DNA of 64,000 bases, taken from contig CBDCCX010000006.1 in assembly GCA_965215165.1 (NCBI GenBank), positions 2,170,001 through 2,234,000 on the forward strand. The letters are read 5' to 3'. The notes beneath the pieces are model-generated. The model was given only the letters and a program-made list of their open reading frames with translations. It did no database searches and had not been told where the DNA came from. The stretch comes from JANQRZ01 sp965215165. Its GTDB lineage: Bacteria; Bacteroidota; Rhodothermia; Rhodothermales; JANQRZ01. A program made the position numbers and the translations under genes. Below are positions 8,569 through 16,598 of the stretch, piece by piece. Each line of letters opens with the position of its first letter. The stretch's first letter is position 1.

Positions 8569-9246
8569 TTATTTCACTAGGGTGATCCGGCCCCGCTCGA
8601 CACGCCGCGCCCCATCACCATAATTCACGGCAACCTGCCAGAGATAGACGCCACTTGCGAACTCTAGACCAGTGACCACCTCGCCGTGTCGTCCCGGTTC
8701 GCGGCGCTCACGGCTTTCGGCTACCCGGCGGCCTAGCACATCGTAAAGCACGAGTGTGACCTCGGCCTCGCGCGGAAGCTCGTAAGCTATGGTCATCCGC
8801 TCCCGGAAGGGGTTTGGATACGCCCCGACGAGGCGAAACGCGGCGGGGGCCGCTGCCTCTACCGGCACCACTCGCTCGCTCAAAAGCGCACCATCGGCGT
8901 CACGAATCTCAACTCGCACGGCTCCGGCCTCCTCTACAGGTGCAGCCTCGGACAGATCGAACTGAAAAGCCGCGGTGATTTCCGCCCCCGGTGCGACATC
9001 CCCGAGACTGACATTGCGCATGGCAAACGTGACCCACGGTGGGGTCTCCACCACGACGGCGGTCACCGTTTCAGCCGTAGTCTCAGCCGCATTGGCGATA
9101 ATGAGTTCCAGCGTGTTGCCCGAACTCCCGAAAGGGATGCGATGCGCCGTGTCTTCACCCTCAGCGGTGGGCTGCGCCTGGACTGACACCGCGAAGACCA
9201 CCAGGATGGCGCCAAGGACGAGGCGTGAGCGGGAGAGCATGAGCAT
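8569..9246 (-). CDS. Small secreted protein with T9SS sorting domain
   Basis: 226 residues from the ATG at 9244-9246. The signal peptide is LVLGAILVVFAVSVQAQ. A single Ig-like or CARDB-like sandwich (about residues 30-125; VETPPWVTFAMRNVSLGDVAPGAEI) precedes a classic sorting domain (GAYPNPFRERMTIAYELP, YDVLGRRVAE, FASGVYLWQV, GRITLVK). It is likely exported by the type IX system. The stop codon lies directly at the junction with the ABC-ATPase remnant. It is the last gene of a leftward four-ORF block of secreted proteins, 46 bp after the RTX-repeat gene. No enzyme motif is visible. Confidence 0.82.
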   Translation of the reverse strand: MLMLSRSRLVLGAILVVFAVSVQAQPTAEGEDTAHRIPFGSSGNTLELIIANAAETTAETVTAVVVETPPWVTFAMRNVSLGDVAPGAEITAAFQFDLSEAAPVEEAGAVRVEIRDADGALLSERVVPVEAAAPAAFRLVGAYPNPFRERMTIAYELPREAEVTLVLYDVLGRRVAESRERREPGRHGEVVTGLEFASGVYLWQVAVNYGDGARRVERGRITLVK

Positions 9247-9292
9247 GTCTCGTTGAGTTAGAAGGTGGAGACGCAGATGCACGGCCTGCGGG

Positions 9293-10870
9293 TCACTGGT
9301 CGTCCGAGAGATCGTCAATGGGGTCGCTCTCGCACGAGAGTTCGGTCTCAGCGTCGCAAGCGTCCACTCCCCCTCCGCCTCGGGCCTCATCCGTCCCGGC
9401 ACCTCCAATGAGGGTGTCGTCGCCGTCGCCGCCTTCGAGGCTGTCGTTGCCGGAGCCACCGTGGAGGTCGTCGCGGCCACCGTTACCGCGAAGATCGTCG
9501 TCGCCTTCCGAACCTGAGAGAAGATCATCGCCAGCGGCACCGCGGAGGTCGTCGTCACCGCCCCCCCCGTCGAGCATGTCGTTGCCTGCGCCGCCGAGAA
9601 GGAGGTCGTTTCCGTCGCCGCCGAATAGGGCGTCTTCGCCGTTGTCGCCGCGAAGCTCGTCGCTGCCTGCGCCGCCGTAGAGGGAGTCGGCACCCGCCGA
9701 GCCGCGCAGCAGGTCGGTACCGCCGAGACCACAGAGGATGTCGTCCCCCTGTCGGCCGATGAGGATGTCGTCCCCGTCGGTGCCGACGATGATGTCGGAG
9801 CCGGTCGTACCCGTGAGAGTGCCGGTGAAGGTCTCGCCATCGAGGGCCCCGCCGCGGACGACCCCGCCCGCGTCCACGTAGACCGTGGCGGCGAGGCCGG
9901 CGCAGGTCCGCCCGTCGTCCGGCGGCGTGGGGAGACGGGCTAAGAGGTACTCGGCGTTGAAGCGGAAGAGCGCCTGCGCCTCGCTCGTCATCGCAGAACT
10001 TGTTTGCGCCAGGCTCACGAGGTCAGCGAGCGGCTGCCGCGCCGCCGCCGAGTCGGCGGCAGCGAGGGCATTGCGAGCGTCAGCAAGGTGTGTCTCGATG
10101 TCCGCACGCACTGCTGCGTCGGTGATCCAATCCAGCTCCGCTGCTTCAGCGACGTATGTGCTGAGCGTGTCGATGAACACCAGGCCATCGAGCGGATCGG
10201 GCACAGCACGCGGCCCGACAGTCCTTCGGAGAACATAATCGGCGGGGAACTTTCTGAGCGGGCGCAACAGAGCTTTGACTTCTGGGGGCGGTTCATCAGG
10301 GAACGCGAGCACTCCTGTCCTACCCTGGAAGTACGCCGTCACGATGCTTGGCAACCCCCTGCTGACGAAGGAGAAGCCTGCCTCTGAAGAGTCTGGGGCG
10401 ATCCCATCGTAGGGCGTTCCAAATCCTTTGGGATGATTTCCTAATTCAGCCCAATCAATTAAGGGCGCAAAGCGATACGCCCCTTGGTTCCAAGTCTCGT
10501 CAGGTTTTCTTACATCCTCAAAGGACGCAAAATGCTCCACAGCGAACGATTCGAGACGCTGTTGGCTTGACGCACCATTCGTGACCTGATATTCGTATTG
10601 GTATCGGTCCGATTCTCTCATCACTACAGCCCTCACCGCTGGATCTACTTTCGTAGCGGGCTCGAACACCACCTCATGCATGATCCCCCAATCGATGTCG
10701 CCGTCCTCGTTGTAGAGAAGTCCTTCGTAGCGGATGATGTAATTCCCGCTCGCCGGATCGTAGGTGAGGGTGGCGGGCGTCTCCCCTTGAGCGTGAGCCC
10801 ATTGCGAGATAGCGAACAGCATTGTGGTTACGAGCGCAAGCTGAGCTAGCGGTATGCACTTCATGGTCAT
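9293..10870 (-). CDS. Secreted RTX (haemolysin-type) calcium-binding repeat protein
   Basis: 525 residues. A Sec signal peptide (LALVTTMLFAISQWAHAQ) leads into an unfamiliar N-terminal domain of about 200 residues. A helical segment of the 'sugar-binding-coat' type follows (about 215-310; LADARNALAAADSAAARQPLADLVSLAQ). Residues about 350-500 are tandem nonapeptides of the form GGxGxDxLx (for example GGDGNDLLL, GGAGNDMLD, GGDGDDTLI), the Ca2+-binding beta-roll. The tail is acidic (SDPIDDLSDDQ) and carries no T9SS domain. RTX repeats usually belong to type I secretion substrates without a Sec signal, so this combination is unusual. Base composition falls to about 50% GC in its N-terminal coding part. 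Confidence 0.85.
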   Translation of the reverse strand: MTMKCIPLAQLALVTTMLFAISQWAHAQGETPATLTYDPASGNYIIRYEGLLYNEDGDIDWGIMHEVVFEPATKVDPAVRAVVMRESDRYQYEYQVTNGASSQQRLESFAVEHFASFEDVRKPDETWNQGAYRFAPLIDWAELGNHPKGFGTPYDGIAPDSSEAGFSFVSRGLPSIVTAYFQGRTGVLAFPDEPPPEVKALLRPLRKFPADYVLRRTVGPRAVPDPLDGLVFIDTLSTYVAEAAELDWITDAAVRADIETHLADARNALAAADSAAARQPLADLVSLAQTSSAMTSEAQALFRFNAEYLLARLPTPPDDGRTCAGLAATVYVDAGGVVRGGALDGETFTGTLTGTTGSDIIVGTDGDDILIGRQGDDILCGLGGTDLLRGSAGADSLYGGAGSDELRGDNGEDALFGGDGNDLLLGGAGNDMLDGGGGDDDLRGAAGDDLLSGSEGDDDLRGNGGRDDLHGGSGNDSLEGGDGDDTLIGGAGTDEARGGGGVDACDAETELSCESDPIDDLSDDQ

Positions 10871-10909
10871 ATAAGGTTTTTTGTGGACTTCTACTGCGTG
10901 AGAAAGCGC

Positions 10910-13846
10910 TTAGTCGAAATCAATGTGATAGTGCTCGTTGGATGTACCAGCGCCATGAACCTCTGCGTCTCCTCCAGAGCGCCTAGCAATCCTCTCGAAC
11001 GGTCTATTCTCGGGCAAGCCTCTAGCATAATCCAAAGGGATACCATCTCGAACGCCCGACAGTGCAGTTCTCACGTCCACGTCGCGTCCCTCCCGGTGGG
11101 TGTGATGTGATGGACTCCACTCACCGCTGATGTCGAACATCCCTCCCCAAGGCAAGCTCATGTCGTTGATCTGTAGAACGTGCTCATCAGGGAAGTCCCT
11201 CCGCCAGTCTTGTGCAATGTTCTGCATGGCCTCGACGACCTCGGCTGTTCCCCAATGGTTATCGTTGTGATTAGGGGTAGCCCCGATGAGTACCCAATCT
11301 GCTCCGGCCTGCAGCTCCTGAAGACCGGGAACATGCACCCTGAGGGTGTCCGCTGCTCTTCGCACTCGTCCGTCGATGGTCGCCTCGGCTTTGATGAGCA
11401 CCTCGCCTCCCCACGCTGGAGCGAGGTAGTCCAGCAATAGCACACCAGCACCGTTGGTGTTTGAGACTATAGAGCCCCTACTCTTACTGCCGTCCGGTGC
11501 CTCGAACTCCCCCATCGCGTTCTGCTCTGGAGAGCGCCTGCCGCTCCCGTTGTGGAGGTGATTCCCAGACCCCTCCACCCATTTCGCCGTGACCGTGATC
11601 GGGTGGTCGGCCAGCGGTCCATCGGAGTTGGCGGCGCGAACAGTCACCCCCTCCAAAGTGCCTGCCGGTACGACGTTCGCAGGAAGTACGAGTTGAAGCG
11701 CCCCTTGCTCTTCTACCTCAATGGGCACCCCGACGAACGCTCCCTGGTGGCTGATGTACGTAGCGGGCTGGTCCAGGTCAAGCAGAACGCCGTAGAACGA
11801 CGCGAAATAGGTCCCGCTTTCAAGTCCTCCCGTTCCCTCCAACGGCCCTGCTATGAAGCGAAGCTCCCACGTTTCGTCCCTATCGAGCAGACTGTAGTCC
11901 GTGGCGGGCAAGTTGAACGTGATCGTCCCTCCGTCCCAGGTAGAGGTCTCTCCCGTGATAGGGTCCACGAACTGACCCGCCGCGACGGCGGTCGGTCCTC
12001 CGGTCGAGGAGGTCAGATTGAAGGCGTGGATGGACGGCCAGAGAGTCCCGCTGACATCGAGGGGCCACTCTAGCTCGAGCGGTACCCGCAGTCGCAGCCG
12101 CACTGTAGTCTCCTGAAGCGGTTCAAGCTCCGCGTCTTCTATCTCCATGTCGAGGTACGGGATCGCAAGCCCTACGCTTGCGATGCCCGTGACACCGGGA
12201 TTTTCGTCTAGCTCGGCAAAGATCATCGCCTCCGGAAGGTCTCCTCGCGCAGTGTTCTGCTCCGGCCCCTCCCGTCTCTCCAGTGGGGTCCGCTCGTCGG
12301 GTGCAGGTCGAGCTGCCGAAGGCTCGGCAGGATCATAGACCTCGAAGATCACCCCGCCGGCCTGCAGCAGACTCAGCGGCACTTGGTCCAGGAAGGGCCG
12401 CCGCTCGCCCGTGTCGGTGCGCCGCAGTGTGCCGGCCTGCGCGCCCCACCCGTCGAGGTAGAGGTTAAAAGCCGTGTTGGGCGGCGCGTCGAAAGGCGTG
12501 CCCTCGACGTCGAGCGGGATCACGTCCAGCACGGCCTCCTGCCCGTAGGTCACGGTTTCCGGCGACGCCGACACAATGAGGCCCTCGATCTCGACCTCCT
12601 CGATGGAGAGATCGGCTTCGGCGTTGAGCGCGCTCAGGAACCAACTCCCGCCGATGGCTCCAAGGCGCACCTCCCGAAGCTGACTCCGCCCTGCCGTGCT
12701 GTCGGTGGAGGTCCTCGCACCGTGTCCGGCAAGCGGGACCGGCACGATGGGGCCGTCGTTTGTCTCCAGCTCCCACGGCTCCAGGTCCAGGCGGCGGTAG
12801 GCCAGGGGCTGCCCCTCGCGCCGTGCCTCTAGGAGCGGGCCGAGCCGCTCGAACAGGTGCTCCCGCCACACGGCCTCACTGCGCGGAGGCACTGCCGCGT
12901 CGGCTTCCTTCTCGAGCACCGACAGTTTGCCGAGTTCGGGGGGTGCCTCTCGGCTCACCGTCCACGCCCCGGGCTCGAACCGCACCCGCCCGTTCCGCAG
13001 GTCGTCCAGCGTCGCGGAGACCTCGTCGGGGTCGCGCTCGCCCGTCCGCGTGTTGACGAGATCGCCCGCCGGCAGTCCGTCGTAGTCGGCAAAGGCGGCG
13101 AACTCCGTCTCCGGGTCGAGCGGTAGCTCCCCGAGCCGGTCGTGGACTGTCATCGTTAGCACGCTCGCCTCACCCGTGCGGATGGTGTTGCGATCGAGGA
13201 CCAGTTCGGCCCATGCGCCGAGGACCTCAAAGGCGACCCCACCGCCGGCGATCTCCGTCGTGTCCTCGGAGGTCGTCGTAACCGAGGCGAGGTCGTCGAA
13301 GGCATACACCTTACGGTCGGCGTGAAATTCCACGGCTCCGTCTTCGAGGTCGCCGTAGCGCACGCCGCTGAGCGTGGTCCCCTCCTCGCCCGAGGCAGTG
13401 TCGTGAAGACTGCCGGGGAGGCGCTCGCCGTAGAAGTGGGCCTCCATTTCGAGGGGCAGGTCCGGAGAGAGGTCCCGGTCGCGCCCCGAGGCATCGGTTG
13501 CGTGGACACCAACCTTGACTGAACCACCGTAGCGAGCCTCCTCGGGCGTGACGAACAAGTCGAGGTCTACCTCTCGGATCCGGTAGGTCTTGATGCTTGC
13601 GCGCCGCCGGGTGCCGGTGTAGCAGTACGGGTACGCGTGGTTCTTCGGATAGGTGGCGGCCCAAAGCTCCGCGTGGTCGTAGAAGTCGAAGCTGTCGTCA
13701 GTAAGTATGGTGTTCCACGACGAATCGGCGAACGTCGTCGAGACCTCGACCGGGCGAGCACCTCGCCGAGCGAGACTGGCTCCGCCGATGACTCCTAGAT
13801 CATCCACCCTCGCGACTTCGGACCGCCGGATCCCCACACGGCACAC
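10910..13846 (-). CDS. Giant secreted multi-domain protein ending in a LAS-type metallopeptidase motif (C-terminal part of a frameshifted gene)
   Basis: 978 codons open from 13846, without a signal peptide. The chain is a string of Ig-like beta domains, recognisable by repeated segments such as PEEARYGGSVKVGVHA, NTIRTGEASVLTMTV and PETVTYGQEAVLDV. The last about 130 residues hold SPSHHTHREGRDVDVR and a terminal EHYHIDFD. That is the zinc-ligand pattern (H-x6-D ... HxH) of LAS peptidases such as MepA/M74 and D-Ala-D-Ala carboxypeptidases, which cut peptidoglycan. The missing signal peptide is supplied by the overlapping ORF at 13795-14172 in another frame. I therefore read both as one gene of about 1087 codons broken by a one-base indel. 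There is no T9SS domain at the C-terminus. Confidence 0.72.
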   Translation of the reverse strand: MCRVGIRRSEVARVDDLGVIGGASLARRGARPVEVSTTFADSSWNTILTDDSFDFYDHAELWAATYPKNHAYPYCYTGTRRRASIKTYRIREVDLDLFVTPEEARYGGSVKVGVHATDASGRDRDLSPDLPLEMEAHFYGERLPGSLHDTASGEEGTTLSGVRYGDLEDGAVEFHADRKVYAFDDLASVTTTSEDTTEIAGGGVAFEVLGAWAELVLDRNTIRTGEASVLTMTVHDRLGELPLDPETEFAAFADYDGLPAGDLVNTRTGERDPDEVSATLDDLRNGRVRFEPGAWTVSREAPPELGKLSVLEKEADAAVPPRSEAVWREHLFERLGPLLEARREGQPLAYRRLDLEPWELETNDGPIVPVPLAGHGARTSTDSTAGRSQLREVRLGAIGGSWFLSALNAEADLSIEEVEIEGLIVSASPETVTYGQEAVLDVIPLDVEGTPFDAPPNTAFNLYLDGWGAQAGTLRRTDTGERRPFLDQVPLSLLQAGGVIFEVYDPAEPSAARPAPDERTPLERREGPEQNTARGDLPEAMIFAELDENPGVTGIASVGLAIPYLDMEIEDAELEPLQETTVRLRLRVPLELEWPLDVSGTLWPSIHAFNLTSSTGGPTAVAAGQFVDPITGETSTWDGGTITFNLPATDYSLLDRDETWELRFIAGPLEGTGGLESGTYFASFYGVLLDLDQPATYISHQGAFVGVPIEVEEQGALQLVLPANVVPAGTLEGVTVRAANSDGPLADHPITVTAKWVEGSGNHLHNGSGRRSPEQNAMGEFEAPDGSKSRGSIVSNTNGAGVLLLDYLAPAWGGEVLIKAEATIDGRVRRAADTLRVHVPGLQELQAGADWVLIGATPNHNDNHWGTAEVVEAMQNIAQDWRRDFPDEHVLQINDMSLPWGGMFDISGEWSPSHHTHREGRDVDVRTALSGVRDGIPLDYARGLPENRPFERIARRSGGDAEVHGAGTSNEHYHIDFD

Positions 13847-14172
13847 CCTCCCTCCTGCTCGTACTGTCGGTCTAAGAATAGATAGTCGGACAGCAGAATC
13901 GTCTCGCTGAAGGCAGAGCTGTCCGGGCGGAGGCCGGAGAAGACGAAGGCCTCGCCCCCATCAAGTGGCTCGAAGCAACTGTCCCACCCGCACGAGGAGA
14001 GTGCCCAACCGGTTCGAACGACTAATTCGTACACGTCATCGCCGCTTCGCGCCGCCGTGCTCTGACTGCCGCTGATCTCTATGCGCTCCTCAATGGTAAT
14101 TTGAGCCGAGACGGGAGCGACCACGGTAAGGAGACAAACCAGGCCCCCTGCCAGCACATGTCCAGAACGCAT
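13795..14172 (-). CDS. Signal peptide and N-terminal domain of the frameshifted giant secreted protein
   Basis: 125 codons beginning with a Sec signal peptide (LAGGLVCLLTVVAPVSAQ) and a short beta-rich domain containing two cysteines close together (SSCGWDSCFEPLDGG). It ends at a TAG at 13795 after overlapping the downstream ORF by 52 bp. Adding one base in the short G-run near 13807-13809 (CCC on the + strand) would join the frames, so that ...GPKSRG continues as VDDLGVIGGASL. Whether this is a true frameshift, a programmed -1 event or an assembly error cannot be decided from sequence alone. Upstream (14173-14320) is a strikingly AT-rich stretch that probably carries the promoter of the leftward block. 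Confidence 0.65.
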   Translation of the reverse strand: MRSGHVLAGGLVCLLTVVAPVSAQITIEERIEISGSQSTAARSGDDVYELVVRTGWALSSCGWDSCFEPLDGGEAFVFSGLRPDSSAFSETILLSDYLFLDRQYEQEGGCAVWGSGGPKSRGWMI

Positions 14173-14320
14173 AGCCTCTGTTTAAGATCATCGTAAACCC
14201 GGACGGCAGTACAGGGGTTATCCCTATGTGTGAGCAACCCCGTCACACAGATTCTTAGCTCTTCTCTAATACACTTTCTCGCTAAGCCTTTCATTCTAAA
14301 TTATTAGCAGGTAGATCTTT

Positions 14321-14473
14321 TTACGCCATCTCCAGTGCCTCAACACCCAGCCCGGCCAGGGTCGGAGTCGCCACGGCCTCGTCGCGCTCGATGTCGCCGT
14401 CGCGGAGGCGGACGATGCGGCGGGCGTGCGCGGCGATGTCCTCCTCGTGGGTGACCACGAGCAGGGTGTTGCC
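14321..14473. repeat. Right copy of a 153-bp direct repeat flanking the island
   Basis: The last 50 codons and stop of the ABC ATPase gene. It corresponds base-for-base, without gaps, to 8414-8566. About 19 differences were counted by eye, most of them in the last 70 bp of the coding sequence, while the preceding 80 bp are nearly identical. The two copies are in the same orientation and enclose 8567-14320. Confidence 0.85.
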
Positions 14474-15055
14474 CCGGCGGTAGAGCATCTCGAAGAGCCG
14501 CATGATCTCCTCCGAGGTCGCCGTGTCGAGGTTGCCCGTCGGCTCGTCGGCCAGCAGGATGGCCGGGCGGTTGACGAGCGCCCGTGCGACCGCCACGCGC
14601 TGCCGCTGCCCGCCGGAGAGCTCGTTGGGCCGGTGGTCCATCCGGTCCCCGAGGCCGACGCTGACGAGCGCCTCGGCGGCGCGCTCCCGCCGCTCGCGCT
14701 TGCCCAGGCCCGAGTAGATCAGCGGCAGCTCGACGTTCTGCAGGCAGTTGACGCGCGGCAGCAGGTTGAAGGTCTGGAAGACGAACCCGATCTCGCGGTT
14801 GCGGACGGCGGCCAGGTCGTCGTCGGAGAGCGTCGAGACGTCGCGGTCGTTGAGCACGTACTGCCCCGTCGTCGGGATGTCCAGGCAGCCGACGATGTTC
14901 ATCAGCGTGGACTTGCCCGAGCCCGACGGCCCCATGATGGCGACGTACTCGCCCCGCGCTACCTCGAGCGACAGCCCGCGGAGGGCGTGGACCTGCTCGA
15001 CGCCCATCTGGTAGGTCTTCCAGACGTCGGCGATGTGGATGATGGGGTTGGGCAT
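14321..15055 (-). CDS. ABC transporter ATP-binding protein (MacB/LolD type)
   Basis: 244 residues. Walker A GPSGSGKST at residues 42-50, Q-loop VFQTFNLLP, signature LSGGQRQRVAVARAL, Walker B ILLADEPTGNLD and the switch His in THEED are all intact, so it should hydrolyse ATP. The family energises MacAB-TolC exporters or lipoprotein extraction. An HlyD-type adaptor and a TolC-type channel are encoded just upstream in the same direction, which supports a tripartite exporter. The FtsX/MacB-like permease that should accompany it is not in this window. Instead the DNA after its stop is the AT-rich edge of the secreted-protein island. Confidence 0.92.
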   Translation of the reverse strand: MPNPIIHIADVWKTYQMGVEQVHALRGLSLEVARGEYVAIMGPSGSGKSTLMNIVGCLDIPTTGQYVLNDRDVSTLSDDDLAAVRNREIGFVFQTFNLLPRVNCLQNVELPLIYSGLGKRERRERAAEALVSVGLGDRMDHRPNELSGGQRQRVAVARALVNRPAILLADEPTGNLDTATSEEIMRLFEMLYRRGNTLLVVTHEEDIAAHARRIVRLRDGDIERDEAVATPTLAGLGVEALEMA

Positions 15056-15132
15056 GGCAGAGGACGGTGGACAGAGGACAGAGGACGGTGAAGCGGCAGC
15101 GCGACGGTCTGGGTAATTTGATCGGTTTTTAT

Positions 15133-15172
15133 CTCAATCCCTCAATCCCTCAATCCCTCAATCCCTCAATCC
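15133..15172. repeat. Tandem array, 5 copies of an 8-bp unit (CTCAATCC)
   Basis: Five exact copies, read on the + strand, in the gap between the HlyD-type gene and the ABC ATPase gene. The final copy contains the TGA stop (15166-15168) of the HlyD-type gene. Further toward the ATPase start (15057-15093) is a looser purine-rich repeat based on GAGGACRG. The unit is not a multiple of three and lies outside coding sequence apart from the stop region. Confidence 0.9.
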
Positions 15173-16512
15173 CCTCCTAGCTCCTCGCCGACGAAGACCG
15201 CGTCGCCCGCCTCTAGCTCGGTGCGGAGGAGGCGGAAGGGGCCGATGATGACGGTCTCGCCGCCGGTCAGCCCGCGCGTCACCTCGATGTGCGTGTCGTC
15301 GGCGATCCCCGTTTCGACCTCGACCATCTGCGCCTCGCCGTCGGCCATCAGGAAGACGACGCGGCGGAGGTCTTCCTCCACGAGCGGCGCGGGCCGGTCG
15401 TTCGCGTCCTCCTCGCCTCCGTCTTCGCCGTCTGTGTCCTTGCCGAGCTGGTTGAAGTCGCGCACGGTGACGGCCTGGATCGGGACCACGACGGCGTTCG
15501 CGATGGTCTCGGTGAAGATGTCCACGGTGCCGCTCATGCCGGGGCGGAGCATCCGGCGGCGGGCCGGCATCTCCTCCTGCTCGCCGGCGGCCACGGTGCG
15601 CGTGACTGCGGCCGCGTCGCCGAAGTCGCCTCGGATCTGGATCTTGACGGGGAAGTTGGTGACCTCCTCCTGGGTCCCCATGCCGGAGACGCGGGCGGAG
15701 TTGGCGATCTGCGTCACCACGCCTCGGAACGGGGCCTGGGGGTAGGCGTCGACCTCGATCCGCGCCGAGTCCCCGGCGGCGACCGCGACGATGTCGTTCT
15801 CGTTGATGTCCACCTCGAGCTCCATGTCGGCCAGCTCGGCGATCCGCATGATCTCGGTCCCGCTCATCTGGCTCGTCCCGACGACCCGCTCGCCGAGCTC
15901 GACGTTGAGCTGGGAGACGATGCCGCTCATCGGGGCGTAGATCGAGGTCTTGCGGAGCTGGTCGGCGGCCTGGCTGAGCGAGGCCTGGGCGCTGCGGACG
16001 CGGTACTGGGCCGCTTCCCGCGCGGCCGTCGCGACGTCGAAGCCGGTCTTGGCCGTCTCCATCTCTAGCTGGGCGATCACGCCGCGCTCGGCGAGCATTT
16101 GCTTGCGCTCGAAGTCCTCGCGGGCGCGGAGCAGCTCGGCCTCGGAGCGCGACACGTCGGCCTGGGCTTGGAGGAGGCCGGCCTGGGCCTGCTCGCGCTG
16201 CGCGGCGTAGAAGTCCGGCTGGATCTGGACGAGGAGCTGGCCCTGCTGGACGCGGTCGCCCTCCTCGAGCTCGAGGAAGAGAATCTCGCCCGAGACGTCG
16301 GAGGAGATCTTGACCTCGACCTCGGGGCGGACCTTGCCGGACGCCGTCACGGTCTGCGTCAGCGTGCGGACCTCAACCGGGGCGGTCTCGACCTCGATCC
16401 CTTCCGGCCCGCCCTGGCCGCGAACGAAGAGCACGGCGATGAGCACCACGAGGGCGACGCCGAGGCCCATGAGCAGGCGCTTGGTGGTGTTCTTTTTGGG
16501 CTCTGTGGTCAT
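15166..16512 (-). CDS. HlyD/MacA-type periplasmic adaptor subunit
   Basis: 448 residues. One N-terminal membrane helix (LLMGLGVALVVLIAVLF) is followed by a lipoyl/barrel-sandwich half (VTASGKVRPEVEVKISSDVSGEI). A long coiled-coil hairpin (about residues 100-200, rich in EQAQAGLLQAQADVSRSEAEL) comes next, and then the second lipoyl half (TSIYAPMSGIVSQLNVELGERV) and beta-barrel/membrane-proximal domains. A low-complexity acidic insert (KDTDGEDGGEEDAND) lies near residue 370. Such adaptors connect an inner-membrane ABC or RND pump to a TolC channel. It lies between tolC-like and ABC ATPase genes in one leftward operon. The stop codon is inside the 8-bp repeat array. Confidence 0.9.
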   Translation of the reverse strand: MTTEPKKNTTKRLLMGLGVALVVLIAVLFVRGQGGPEGIEVETAPVEVRTLTQTVTASGKVRPEVEVKISSDVSGEILFLELEEGDRVQQGQLLVQIQPDFYAAQREQAQAGLLQAQADVSRSEAELLRAREDFERKQMLAERGVIAQLEMETAKTGFDVATAAREAAQYRVRSAQASLSQAADQLRKTSIYAPMSGIVSQLNVELGERVVGTSQMSGTEIMRIAELADMELEVDINENDIVAVAAGDSARIEVDAYPQAPFRGVVTQIANSARVSGMGTQEEVTNFPVKIQIRGDFGDAAAVTRTVAAGEQEEMPARRRMLRPGMSGTVDIFTETIANAVVVPIQAVTVRDFNQLGKDTDGEDGGEEDANDRPAPLVEEDLRRVVFLMADGEAQMVEVETGIADDTHIEVTRGLTGGETVIIGPFRLLRTELEAGDAVFVGEELGGD

Positions 16513-16598
16513 GGTTTCAGATCAGGGTGCGGGCACGCGGCGGTGCCGAGCTAGGGGCGCAGCGCGCTACGCCCGTACGAGGATGGCGTCACGCCGGC

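Noticed and set aside
9293..10870. T9SS sorting domain at the end of the RTX protein
   Set aside because: The C-terminus is acidic and lacks the PNPF, DxxGR and GxYxxR-type motifs.
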